From Paenibacillus_AQ nitricinens (lineage in GTDB: Bacteria; Bacillota; Bacilli; Paenibacillales; Paenibacillaceae): DNA of 64,000 nt. The translations under genes and the position numbers were made by a program. Positions 1 through 7,493 of this stretch are shown piece after piece; within the stretch, counting starts at the first letter, position 1; each line of letters starts with the position of its first letter. Under the pieces are notes generated by a model, which was not told where the DNA came from, made no database searches, and was given only the letters and a program-made list of their open reading frames with translations. Location: NCBI RefSeq assembly GCF_052056485.1, contig NZ_CP183948.1:5208001-5272000 (forward strand), in the 5' to 3' direction.

Positions 1-196
1 CCCCGGCCCTCTGGACACCCGGAAATGGGCATACCTGCAACGTTCGACGGATTAGAGAGACGATCGTGCATGAGCGCTTTCGTCCCTTATTGGGGACACG
101 CTTACTGTCGCTTATGAACACAGTCCGCATTAAGCTTACCATGGATAAAGATTACTAAGATGCAGATTGCAGGCAGGGGTTCAAATTACGATGTGC

Positions 197-222
197 AAAA
201 AATCTCTGGCGGCTTTTGCCGC
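197..222 (-). terminator. Possible weak terminator downstream of cdd
   Basis: On the minus strand a 5-bp GCGGC/GCCGC stem with an AAAA loop is followed, six bases later, by six T residues. The stem is short and the T run is displaced. It could end the cdd transcript about 285 bases past the stop codon, but it may be chance. Confidence 0.25.
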
Positions 223-300
223 GGCGCTTACCTTGTAATGTTACTCTAATAACACATAGTTTGCACCAGATTAGCCTAACTTGGTAGAACTGGAGCATTT

Positions 301-488
301 TTAATTGTACTTTGTACAACTAATTTGAGTTTGAGTTTATGTTTTTGGTGTTTTAGTTGTATTCTGTGCAAATTGGTCCAGTCTTAAGAGCCAAATACGG
401 ACTATATCATAAATTTAATTGCACTATCTGCAACTAAATTCATTGTTGTGCGAAAGAGTAGCAATGTAACTGTACATTGTGCAATTAA
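301..488. repeat. Array of four 23-bp near-palindromic repeats
   Basis: Copies lie at 301-323, 353-375, 415-437 and 466-488. Each has two 10-base arms around a 3-base centre, with arms close to TTAATTGTAC / GTACAACTAA. Differences between arms are mostly A/G or C/T changes, so hairpin pairing is largely kept as G-U pairs. Spacing is 52, 62 and 51 bases. They sit between cdd and the window edge. The role is unknown: they could be protein-binding sites, RNA hairpins or copies of a dispersed palindromic element. Confidence 0.75.
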
Positions 489-507
489 AGTAGCAACCTT
501 CGTCATT

Positions 508-927
508 TTATTCCAGAGCTTGTCCTTGCTTCAGATCTATGGGACCAAAAGCGCCGGGAAGTAATTCTCCCACCGTGGTCTCAACAATATCGCCTTTCAT
601 GTTTCCAAGGATAACCTTCATGTCTGGTGAACACAACTCAATCAGAACTTGGCGGCATACACCACAAGGAGATACGGGGCCATCGGAATCGGCAACAACG
701 GCAATTGCCTTGAAAGAACCGATAGCATGACCGTCGGCGATGGCACGGAATAAAGCGGTTCGCTCCGCACAGTTGGTTGGGCCAAAAGCAGCATTTTCTA
801 CATTACATCCGTGATGAATATGACCATCCTGATCAAGGAGGGCGGCTCCAACTCCGAATCGGGAGTAAGGAATATATGCCTTAGCACGTGCTTTAATCGC
901 TTCTTGCATAAGAAGAGTGGAATCCAT
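508..927 (-). CDS. cdd: Cytidine deaminase
   Basis: This 139-residue protein is the usual size of the small, homotetrameric zinc cytidine deaminase, which converts cytidine and deoxycytidine to uridine and deoxyuridine in pyrimidine salvage in the cytoplasm. The catalytic signature CAERTA (about residues 53-58) and the zinc-binding PCGVCRQ motif (about residues 86-92) are both present. The ATG start has an AGGAGG ribosome binding site seven bases upstream. It follows dgkA, as in Bacillus, but the 205-base gap to dgkA is unusually long and holds a hairpin and two copies of a structured repeat that ends just before the ribosome binding site. Expression may depend on that leader. Confidence 0.96.
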   Translation of the reverse strand: MDSTLLMQEAIKARAKAYIPYSRFGVGAALLDQDGHIHHGCNVENAAFGPTNCAERTALFRAIADGHAIGSFKAIAVVADSDGPVSPCGVCRQVLIELCSPDMKVILGNMKGDIVETTVGELLPGAFGPIDLKQGQALE

Positions 928-943
928 ATTGGGGTCCTCCTAA

Positions 944-1070
944 AGTTTTGTTTAGCGTTACATCATGGAATTACTTCGTACAAAACTCACTTCGAGAGCA
1001 TCCACTTAGTTTTGTTAGCGTCTCAACCTGGAATTACTTCGTACAAAACTCGCTTCCTAAACATCCAGTA
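944..1070. repeat. Tandem ~64-bp hairpin repeat upstream of the cdd RBS
   Basis: Two head-to-tail units start at 944 and 1008. Each is bounded by AGTTTTGT and ACAAAACT arms (944-951/980-987 and 1008-1015/1043-1050), and each contains GGAATTACTTCGTAC. In the cdd mRNA each unit can form an AGTTTTGT/ACAAAACT hairpin, the last ending four bases before the AGGAGG site. Two related units occupy the same position before prmA at 37792-37920, so this is a dispersed repeat family and not a chance hairpin. Confidence 0.8.
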
Positions 1071-1076
1071 ACCAAA

Positions 1077-1107
1077 GAGGCGGAATCGCAAAACGCGGGT
1101 CCGCCTC
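1077..1107 (-). terminator. Hairpin between dgkA and cdd, weak terminator or attenuator
   Basis: A perfect 8-bp stem GAGGCGGA/TCCGCCTC encloses 15 bases, 26 bases past the dgkA stop codon. On the minus strand it is followed only by TTTGGTT, so termination would be partial. It may lower cdd transcription relative to the upstream genes. Confidence 0.45.
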
Positions 1108-1132
1108 TCCCCTAAATTGAATTGTAACCTGA

Positions 1133-1528
1133 TTATGACATAAGTCCGCTAATCCAGTCCATCACCGGGTGGTAAAAAACATAGACCCCGACTAAGACAG
1201 CAAACACCGCCGTAAGAAGCACAGCTCCTGCGGCGGTATCTTTTGCTCTCTTAGCCAGCGGATGAATCTCCGGCGAGATCAGGTCTACCGTCGCCTCGAT
1301 TGCCGTATTGAGCAGCTCGGCAGTTAAGACAAGCGTAATGGAGAAGAGCAGCAGCATCCAACTGGCCAGAGGAAGTCTGAACACGGCAGCGGCAACAAGT
1401 ACAACCACAGCCAAACAGCAATGCACCTTCATGTTAAGCTCCGATTTGAATGCCGACACGATGCCTTGCGATGCAAACCGAAAAGAGTGCCAGAACTTCT
1501 TGTGTCCTACCGCCGTGTTCTTCACCAT
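1133..1528 (-). CDS. dgkA: Undecaprenol/diacylglycerol kinase family protein
   Basis: A small integral membrane lipid kinase of 131 residues. The family signature is clear at about residues 70-105: ELLNTAIEA, then HPLAKRAKDTAAGAV, which hold the catalytic Glu and ATP-binding residues. Three hydrophobic segments fit the family topology. In Firmicutes this family phosphorylates undecaprenol, recycling the lipid carrier for cell-wall synthesis, and does not act mainly on diacylglycerol; that substrate choice is inferred from the lineage. The start codon overlaps the ybeY stop as TAATG, which indicates translational coupling. Confidence 0.95.
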   Translation of the reverse strand: MVKNTAVGHKKFWHSFRFASQGIVSAFKSELNMKVHCCLAVVVLVAAAVFRLPLASWMLLLFSITLVLTAELLNTAIEATVDLISPEIHPLAKRAKDTAAGAVLLTAVFAVLVGVYVFYHPVMDWISGLMS

Positions 1529-2025
1529 TAGCGAGTCAACCCAACCTGAGCTAGTACCTTCTCTTGTTTAGACATCATCTCTGCCTCTGAAGCTTCATCC
1601 TGATGATCATATCCTAACAAATGCAGAAATCCGTGCACAAAGAGGAAACCAAGCTCACGCTCCAGCGAATGACCATATTCCTGCGCTTGCTCCTGAGCAC
1701 GAGTTACGGAAATGATGATATCTCCCAGTACATCCGGAACATCTTCCAGTGCTTCGCCCTCTTCTACTTCGTATATAATGTCCAGCTCGTCCTCTCCGCT
1801 TTCATTCATGGCAAAAGAAAGTACGTCCGTCGGACGGTCAATTCCCCGGTACTCCAAGTTCAACTCATGAATACGAGTGTTATCGACAAAAGTAAGCGCA
1901 ACCTCCCCCTGATCGATCCCTTCCGCTTCACCTGCTTTTTTCAAAATACTCTCCAGCAGTGCGATGAGATCGTCCTTTATCTCGTATTCTTCTTGCTCGT
2001 TATCCCAAACGATCTCTAAACTCAT
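1528..2025 (-). CDS. ybeY: Endoribonuclease YbeY (rRNA maturation factor)
   Basis: This 165-residue protein carries the UPF0054 zinc-binding signature HGFLHLLGYDH (about residues 131-141), whose three histidines bind the metal. YbeY is a single-strand endoribonuclease that takes part in 16S rRNA 3'-end processing and ribosome quality control. The length is normal for the family. The ATG overlaps the pgpH stop by four bases (ATGA), and its own stop overlaps the dgkA start, so pgpH, ybeY and dgkA form one tightly coupled translation unit. Confidence 0.97.
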   Translation of the reverse strand: MSLEIVWDNEQEEYEIKDDLIALLESILKKAGEAEGIDQGEVALTFVDNTRIHELNLEYRGIDRPTDVLSFAMNESGEDELDIIYEVEEGEALEDVPDVLGDIIISVTRAQEQAQEYGHSLERELGFLFVHGFLHLLGYDHQDEASEAEMMSKQEKVLAQVGLTR

Positions 2026-4277
2026 GGATTAGCTGCCCCTTCCTCTTTTTTCGGCTTACGCACATCTTCTGGGTATTCGATCCGTGAATGAAAAATCCCC
2101 ATGACCGTTTCTTTCAGCGTCCGTGCAATAATGTCCAATTCTTTAATCGTTAAATCACATTCGTCAAACTGATGATCATCCAGTCGACTTTTAATAATTT
2201 TCTCAATCATCGTTTCCACCTGAAGGACGGTTGGTTTGCGTAAGGATCGTACCGCAGCTTCAACACTGTCGGCGATTCCTACAACAGCCGATTCCTTCGA
2301 CTGAGCTTTCGGGCCAGGATAACGGAAATCTTCCTCGGTAAAATCAGGCTCAACACCTTTTTCTTCCGCCAGCTTCAGAGCCTTATGGTAAAAATAATGC
2401 AGGAACGTAGTGCCATGATGCTGCTCAGCAATATCACGAATCGGTTTGGGCAGCTTATATTCCCGTTGCATTTCCACCCCATCGCGGGCGTGAGCTACAA
2501 TGATAGATTTACTAAGCTTCGGTTCAATAGAGTCATGCGGGTTTTCCATATTATTCTGATTCTCAATAAAATAAAACGGACGTTTTGTTTTGCCTATATC
2601 ATGATAATACGACCCCACACGGCACAATAGGCCATCTGCTCCAATCGCTTCTGCGGCCGCTTCTGACAGGTTACCTACCATGACGCTATGGTGATAGGTT
2701 CCTGGTGTTTCCGTAAGAAGCTTGCGCAATAAGGGATGGTTCGGATTAGACAACTCTACCAGCTTCAGGGCAGATAGAATACCAAAGGTAGCTTCAAAGA
2801 AAGGCATCAGACCAATCACAAGCACTGCGGTCAAAAGTCCGCTCGCAAAAGCAAAACCAACGGCATACAGCGTGCTTACATCTTTCCATTCACCACCAGC
2901 TAAGAGGGTCAGCATAAAGACGGTCACACAGCCAAAAAGGGATACCATAATCCCGCCTTTTAATAATGTGGAACGCTGGCCTGCACGATGAGTGGCAAAA
3001 ATAGCTACATAACAAACAACAATTGAAAAGAAGCCAAAGGTAAAATCAAACACCGAATTCTGCTGAACATTCAAAATGATACTGGCAAGTATACTGATCA
3101 GGATAGAACAGAAATATGCTAATGTCATATCCAGAAGCATGGTAATCAGCATAGCACCAATGGCTACTGGAGCCAGATACCCGAGATAGGAATGGACATC
3201 CGTCTGCAAAATTGCGGTCAACCGCATGGAAATGATCGTAATAACAAACACAAGCACCAGCATTAATAACTGGGAATTGTTATACTTGAAGCCCGCGGTT
3301 CCACCCGAGTAACGGATAAACACCATCAGACCCGCAGATAGCATGGTAGAAAGTAATAGTAATCCAACTTGAGGCCAATAGTTGACCTCATTACTTAGCA
3401 GGCCATTCTCATCCAAAAGGGCGTAGAGCTCAGGGGTGATTTTTTGACCTTTAGCGACGAGGACGTCGCCTTGCTCAATAAACACATCAGGTGTGTTCTC
3501 ACGAGCCTGCACCTTTGCTTCCTTCGTTGCATCTTCGTCATAGAACTTATTGCTTGTAATAACAAGCCGGACTAACTCCTGCACAACCTCACGCGCCGTG
3601 CGCTGACTCAGAGAGCTGATACTGACCTGCTCCGCCACTTTGGCGCGCGCAGTCTGGGCATCCGTGATTTGATCGTTCATCAGCCTAGTCACAATATCAC
3701 GAGCGACAGGCTTCATTTCGATAATGTCCTGAGAGGTCAGTCGCGGAATCTTAATGTAAGTTTCATCTGGAATGACATAGGTCTGCTCTTTTATGACAGA
3801 TTGCATTTCCTCCAAAAGATGATCGGAATAAGTGCCTCCGCCCCGATTGGAGGCTATGAAATTCAAAATAAAATCATTGGCTCTCTGCGGGATCTCATCA
3901 CGATAAATCTCAGTCTTATCGCTTTGTGAAATCAAATCATCCTGATTCAGGCGATCAATCCGGTCCAGCAGCGATGTCACAAGATTATCAGCCCTCATCG
4001 GGATAATTTTATACTTAGGAGATACACCTTCGGCCGCTTCTTCCGCCGCCTTTAGTGTTGCCTTCTTGTCCAAAATTTGCTTGGGCGCTGTAATCTCCTT
4101 CGCGCTTAGCGTATTCTCTTTAATATCGTACCGCTTAGGCAGTAGATCGGGCGACAGACTAAAGTAGAACACAAGTCCGAGTAACAGGAAAAGAGCATAG
4201 CGTGTCGCCGCGCTATACTTCCATCCGTTGTTCGTATATACAAATCCGCTTAATTTAGATGGTTGCTTTGAAGCCAT
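2022..4277 (-). CDS. pgpH: Cyclic-di-AMP phosphodiesterase PgpH (7TM-HD)
   Basis: A 751-residue membrane protein, the usual length for YqfF/PgpH. The order is one N-terminal transmembrane helix (about residues 25-45), a long extracellular 7TMR-HDED domain to about residue 300, seven hydrophobic segments to about residue 500, then a cytoplasmic HD phosphohydrolase domain. HD metal ligands are visible in GTYHHSVMVG (about 525-534), SYYHDIGK (about 553-560) and IVAHARDGVEM. The family hydrolyses c-di-AMP to pApA and so affects potassium and cell-wall homeostasis. The ATG has an AAAGGGGA ribosome binding site. The gene lies 14 bases after phoH and overlaps ybeY by four bases. Confidence 0.95.
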   Translation of the reverse strand: MASKQPSKLSGFVYTNNGWKYSAATRYALFLLLGLVFYFSLSPDLLPKRYDIKENTLSAKEITAPKQILDKKATLKAAEEAAEGVSPKYKIIPMRADNLVTSLLDRIDRLNQDDLISQSDKTEIYRDEIPQRANDFILNFIASNRGGGTYSDHLLEEMQSVIKEQTYVIPDETYIKIPRLTSQDIIEMKPVARDIVTRLMNDQITDAQTARAKVAEQVSISSLSQRTAREVVQELVRLVITSNKFYDEDATKEAKVQARENTPDVFIEQGDVLVAKGQKITPELYALLDENGLLSNEVNYWPQVGLLLLSTMLSAGLMVFIRYSGGTAGFKYNNSQLLMLVLVFVITIISMRLTAILQTDVHSYLGYLAPVAIGAMLITMLLDMTLAYFCSILISILASIILNVQQNSVFDFTFGFFSIVVCYVAIFATHRAGQRSTLLKGGIMVSLFGCVTVFMLTLLAGGEWKDVSTLYAVGFAFASGLLTAVLVIGLMPFFEATFGILSALKLVELSNPNHPLLRKLLTETPGTYHHSVMVGNLSEAAAEAIGADGLLCRVGSYYHDIGKTKRPFYFIENQNNMENPHDSIEPKLSKSIIVAHARDGVEMQREYKLPKPIRDIAEQHHGTTFLHYFYHKALKLAEEKGVEPDFTEEDFRYPGPKAQSKESAVVGIADSVEAAVRSLRKPTVLQVETMIEKIIKSRLDDHQFDECDLTIKELDIIARTLKETVMGIFHSRIEYPEDVRKPKKEEGAANP

Positions 4278-4291
4278 GAAGACAATCCCCT

Positions 4292-5263
4292 TTATTGGAG
4301 GTTTTCGGCAGAGCGGTCATAGGCAACGATAATTTTCTGCACCAGGGAATGCCGTACTACATCCTGCTCCGCAAAATAAACAAAACCGAGTTCTTCTATG
4401 CCGGATAAAATCGCTTTAGCCTCAATTAAACCGGATTTCTTGCCGCGAGGCAGGTCAATCTGGGTAACGTCACCCGTAATCACCATTTTGGACCCGAAGC
4501 CGAGTCGAGTCAAAAACATTTTCATTTGCTCAGGCGTTGTATTCTGGGCTTCATCCAAAATAATAAATGAATCGTCCAACGTACGACCACGCATATAAGC
4601 GAGCGGAGCAATTTCAATCAATCCCCGTTCAAGCGCCTTAGCCACCTGATCTGGCCCCATAACGTCGTATAAGGCATCATATAACGGACGGAGGTATGGA
4701 TCTACCTTTTCTTGCAAATCCCCTGGGAGGAACCCTAGACTCTCTCCTGCTTCTACTGCTGGGCGCGTAAGAATGATACGCTTAACAGAACCTTCTTTTA
4801 GTGCCGTAACTGCAAGCACTACCGCCAGGTAGGTCTTACCCGTTCCTGCAGGACCGATTCCGAATACAATATCACGCTTCTTGATCGTTGTCACATAATG
4901 TTTCTGGCCAATCGTTTTGACACGGATAGGCTTTCCACGAAAAGTTGTTGTAATTTCTCCCTTGAACAAATCGAGCAATTGATCGACTCGAAAGTCTTTC
5001 GCCAGCTCCACAGCGTACTGCACATCACGTTCAGTAAGTATGTAACCGCTCCGAATGAGGGACAGCAACACATTAAACAATTGTCCCAGCATGTCTACTT
5101 CCCGCTCCGCACCACGTATCGTTAACTCTGCTTCACGGGAATCAATAATAGCAGGAATTTCACTCTCGATGATTTTTAGGAATCCATCTTGCGGGCCGAA
5201 CAACGATTGCGCTTCTCCCGCATTTTGCAAAGTAATACGAATGCTTGCAGTCTGTTCTGACAA
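4292..5263 (-). CDS. phoH: PhoH-like ATPase
   Basis: This 323-residue P-loop protein has Walker A GPAGTGKT at about residue 138 and a Walker B-type segment FIILDEAQNTTPEQ. It has the N-terminal extension typical of the PhoH/PhoL group, which in many bacteria is encoded next to YbeY and is thought to act with it in RNA metabolism; the exact role is not settled. The start is TTG at 5261-5263, because the nearby ATG is out of frame. A GAGGAG motif overlapping the yqfD stop is the likely ribosome binding site. Confidence 0.95.
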   Translation of the reverse strand: MSEQTASIRITLQNAGEAQSLFGPQDGFLKIIESEIPAIIDSREAELTIRGAEREVDMLGQLFNVLLSLIRSGYILTERDVQYAVELAKDFRVDQLLDLFKGEITTTFRGKPIRVKTIGQKHYVTTIKKRDIVFGIGPAGTGKTYLAVVLAVTALKEGSVKRIILTRPAVEAGESLGFLPGDLQEKVDPYLRPLYDALYDVMGPDQVAKALERGLIEIAPLAYMRGRTLDDSFIILDEAQNTTPEQMKMFLTRLGFGSKMVITGDVTQIDLPRGKKSGLIEAKAILSGIEELGFVYFAEQDVVRHSLVQKIIVAYDRSAENLQ

Positions 5264-5278
5264 GTAGCCTCATTCTCC

Positions 5279-6460
5279 TCAATTGTTTACTATTGGCAGT
5301 TCTTCGGAAATTTTCTCTTCTACTTCAAAGATCACTTTCATATAAACTTTACCATTCTCTTTCTTCTCATGCAAAACTTTTTGACTTTTGATGACGCTAT
5401 CAACGCCATAACGCGCCAAAATATCATTCTTCGCTCGCTCTATTCCCTTTTCAAATCCAGCCTCTGGAGTTAATGTCTCACTTGTTTCACTAATCTCCAT
5501 TTCTTTCTCAGTCATTAGGCCCAGCGGCAGCTTAAAGGACCGCCAGGATAGCGGATCGTGCTCAATAAGCGTTCGTGATTTCTCAAAAGGAGAATCGCCA
5601 TAACCCCATAGCTGGATAGCCCATTTGCCAAGCACCAGATAGGTTCGATCCTTACGATCCCCTGTATATGAACTATTTGTTGTTGTAAGAGGCACCTCTA
5701 TATTGTATTCATGCCACACTAGACCCTTAACTTCACCTTTAGCCACCACGTACTGTACATTCTCTTCGTCGCCTAAAGCACCCGAAATCAGGATATCCCC
5801 TTTTTTGACCCGTGAGTTACGCGCTACAACCGGTCTGCCCTGCTCCGCATATATTTCAGTTACCACCGCATCTGTTCTGCTAATCAAATGCCGCTGGCTA
5901 AGAAGAGGTTTAATATCCGGCTGTTTAGATTCTACCACCTGAATTTTAATGCTCGTCCCCGTCCGCTGCACCCCTATCCATGAAACGCCGGGTAATTGGG
6001 CTAGGAGCCCCTTAGAGAGCTTGTCCGGCTCATCCAGACGCCATATCCATTGAAAAGGATACACCCCCTCCTGACGAGCAGCTGCCAATATATCCTCAGA
6101 AGCAATTTTTTCATTCCCCTCGACTCTAATGCTCCATACCATCGTGGATAACATAAAGAGCATAATCCCGAATACCAATATTCCCATGCCAAAAAATTTA
6201 CGTTTCCAAAGCCGCGCCATCAAAAAAGGCAGTCCGCTTCTTCCTGTAACGTGCATCCGACAGCCTGTCTTCTTTAAAATCGGACGGAGGACATAAAAAT
6301 CATTCAGAAGCAGCTTAAGGGAAGCGCCGCCCTCAGCGGGCCTCACATCCCAAATCACTATACCTGCTTCAGAAATGACATTAATGAATCTCTCCACCTG
6401 AGGCCCCGTCACATGCAGTGTAACGGATCCCCGCAATGATGAAAGAGGTGGTTCCTTCAT
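5279..6460 (-). CDS. yqfD: Sporulation protein YqfD
   Basis: A 393-residue protein of the YqfD family (stage IV sporulation). It has a basic N-terminal domain, one strong transmembrane segment at about residues 92-112 (MGILVFGIMLFMLSTMVW), and a long extracytoplasmic region with a FtsQ/POTRA-like start just after the membrane (IRVEGNEKIASEDILAA). B. subtilis yqfD is a sigma-E sporulation gene; its biochemical role is unknown. The ATG overlaps the yqfC stop as ATGA, and the stop overlaps the phoH ribosome binding site, so translation is likely coupled through yqfC-yqfD-phoH. Confidence 0.93.
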   Translation of the reverse strand: MKEPPLSSLRGSVTLHVTGPQVERFINVISEAGIVIWDVRPAEGGASLKLLLNDFYVLRPILKKTGCRMHVTGRSGLPFLMARLWKRKFFGMGILVFGIMLFMLSTMVWSIRVEGNEKIASEDILAAARQEGVYPFQWIWRLDEPDKLSKGLLAQLPGVSWIGVQRTGTSIKIQVVESKQPDIKPLLSQRHLISRTDAVVTEIYAEQGRPVVARNSRVKKGDILISGALGDEENVQYVVAKGEVKGLVWHEYNIEVPLTTTNSSYTGDRKDRTYLVLGKWAIQLWGYGDSPFEKSRTLIEHDPLSWRSFKLPLGLMTEKEMEISETSETLTPEAGFEKGIERAKNDILARYGVDSVIKSQKVLHEKKENGKVYMKVIFEVEEKISEELPIVNN

Positions 6461-6750
6461 GATTTCCCCTCGCTTTCTTTATATCTGATCTCTCCGATAA
6501 TGCCTTCTACCGCCAGCTCCTGGCCAAGAATATTGCGAATGACAAGATCCTCGCCCGTGATTTCAAGCGATCCATTAGCTAACGCGAGCTTAAGCTGGCC
6601 TGAGGAAAAATGCAGCACGCCGCGATGATTCTCGATATACAGTTCTTTATTGCCGATCAGGGTGATCCGGGGCATTTCCTGTAGTAAGTCCTGTGGTAAA
6701 TCGAGCACCCCGTTTGTCCATCCCCGCAGCCTGCGGCCAATACGGGTCAT
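6457..6750 (-). CDS. yqfC: Sporulation protein YqfC
   Basis: A 97-residue protein of the YqfC family. Recognisable features are LDLPQDLLQEMPRITLIGN near the N-terminus and a repetitive beta-rich remainder (ENHRGVLHFSS, LALANGSLEITGEDL). The frame stays open upstream, but the ATG at 6750 has a GGGGGA ribosome binding site ten bases before it and gives the family length, so I chose it. It is the first gene of the yqfC-yqfD-phoH-pgpH-ybeY-dgkA series and has a sigma-E-like promoter candidate just upstream. The function is unknown; its partner YqfD is a membrane sporulation protein. Confidence 0.93.
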   Translation of the reverse strand: MTRIGRRLRGWTNGVLDLPQDLLQEMPRITLIGNKELYIENHRGVLHFSSGQLKLALANGSLEITGEDLVIRNILGQELAVEGIIGEIRYKESEGKS

Positions 6751-6782
6751 AAGTAGACGTTCCCCCTTCCTGCCTTCTGTAC

Positions 6783-6811
6783 ACCTTATGCGGCAACACT
6801 TTTGTTTATGA
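6783..6811 (-). promoter_or_regulatory. Candidate sigma-E-type promoter for yqfC-yqfD
   Basis: On the minus strand TCATAAA (6805-6811), a 14-base spacer and CATAAGGT (6783-6790) resemble the sporulation sigma-E pattern (KMATATT-N14-CATACAHT), with mismatches in both boxes. It lies 33 bases before the yqfC start and downstream of a strong terminator, where a promoter is needed. The assignment rests partly on knowing that yqfCD homologues belong to the sigma-E regulon. Confidence 0.38.
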
Positions 6812-6852
6812 GAAGAAGTAATAAAGGAGCAGCATTCAGGTATAAAAAACAT

Positions 6853-6900
6853 AAAAAAAGCCTCAGCTTTCCTATCGTTAAGATAAGAAAACTAAGGCTT
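6853..6900 (-). terminator. Terminator of the nfeD-floA operon
   Basis: On the minus strand AAGCCTTAG...CTGAGGCTT forms a long imperfect stem followed by seven T residues. It lies 24 bases past the stop of the gene at 6924-7475, ending the nfeD-floA transcript and separating it from yqfC. Confidence 0.85.
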
Positions 6901-6923
6901 AAAATTGTTACTTTGACCGAAAA

Positions 6924-7475
6924 TTACGATCTTCGGGTGGAATGCGGCTGGCGCGCGCGCGGAGGTCCTAGAATCTCCGCCCAAACCACACCATTGCGCA
7001 GCTCACCCCTATTTGCTGTTCTATTTGACTCGACAGCTGTGTCAGAGGATGTGCTCTTCGTCTTCTCCGATTTGGAATCTGCTCCCGCGATTCCATCAAA
7101 AGCAGCTTGAATACGCCGCACCTCTTCTTGCATTTTTTGCGTGCGCAATTCAACTCCGTCATCAGCGTGCTCCAAAGACATACCTTCTCCAGTAGAATAA
7201 TCTGGTGTCGGGATGTACGCAGGCTCTGGAAAGGCAGGTGATGCATCATACTCGCGGGAGGATGTAGTCACAGGAGTTGGAAACCCACTCCTAGACTGTT
7301 CAGGGTGGTCTCCGCTCCCATCCACATCCTTATTACGACGTAAAGGATTCTCATCTCCTCCACCAAAAGTGGGCATTCCTCCACGTGTAGCACCTTTAGG
7401 TTTGTTCTTCGCAGCCTTGTTCACATTGGATACAATCGCGAAGATAATTACCGCAACGATATAGATCCAGCTCAT
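6924..7475 (-). CDS. Hypothetical single-pass membrane protein, third gene of the nfeD-floA operon
   Basis: A 183-residue protein of unknown function. A hydrophobic N-terminal helix (about residues 3-17) is followed by a polar, Gly/Ser/Pro-rich and probably disordered tail. A short helix (about residues 115-128, MQEEVRRIQAAF) and a conserved-looking end with VVWAEILGPPRARQPH are visible. The N-terminal anchor suggests it sits at the membrane with the tail in the cytoplasm. It is 18 bases after floA and followed by the operon terminator, so it is probably co-expressed with the NfeD/flotillin pair; B. subtilis also has a third small gene (yqfB) there, but I cannot show homology. The ATG has a GGGGA site 12 bases upstream. 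Confidence 0.8.
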   Translation of the reverse strand: MSWIYIVAVIIFAIVSNVNKAAKNKPKGATRGGMPTFGGGDENPLRRNKDVDGSGDHPEQSRSGFPTPVTTSSREYDASPAFPEPAYIPTPDYSTGEGMSLEHADDGVELRTQKMQEEVRRIQAAFDGIAGADSKSEKTKSTSSDTAVESNRTANRGELRNGVVWAEILGPPRARQPHSTRRS

Positions 7476-7493
7476 GGAGATTCACATCCCCTT

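Larger units (their letters stand above)
1..507. other. Gene-free region downstream of cdd
   Basis: No open reading frame with a credible ribosome binding site is visible here. The era gene, which usually follows cdd closely in Bacillus, is absent. Two structures are present: a weak hairpin at 209-222 and an array of four 23-bp near-palindromes at 301-488. The first 200 bases show nothing I can name. Confidence 0.6.

Noticed and set aside
191..238. Tiny frame beginning MCKKSLAAFAAALTL
   Set aside because: Only 15 codons, no ribosome binding site, and it overlaps a possible hairpin.
944..1070. CRISPR-like interpretation of the repeat blocks at 944-1070 and 37792-37920
   Set aside because: Only two head-to-tail units per site with no variable spacers, no cas genes, and a fixed position before ribosome binding sites.
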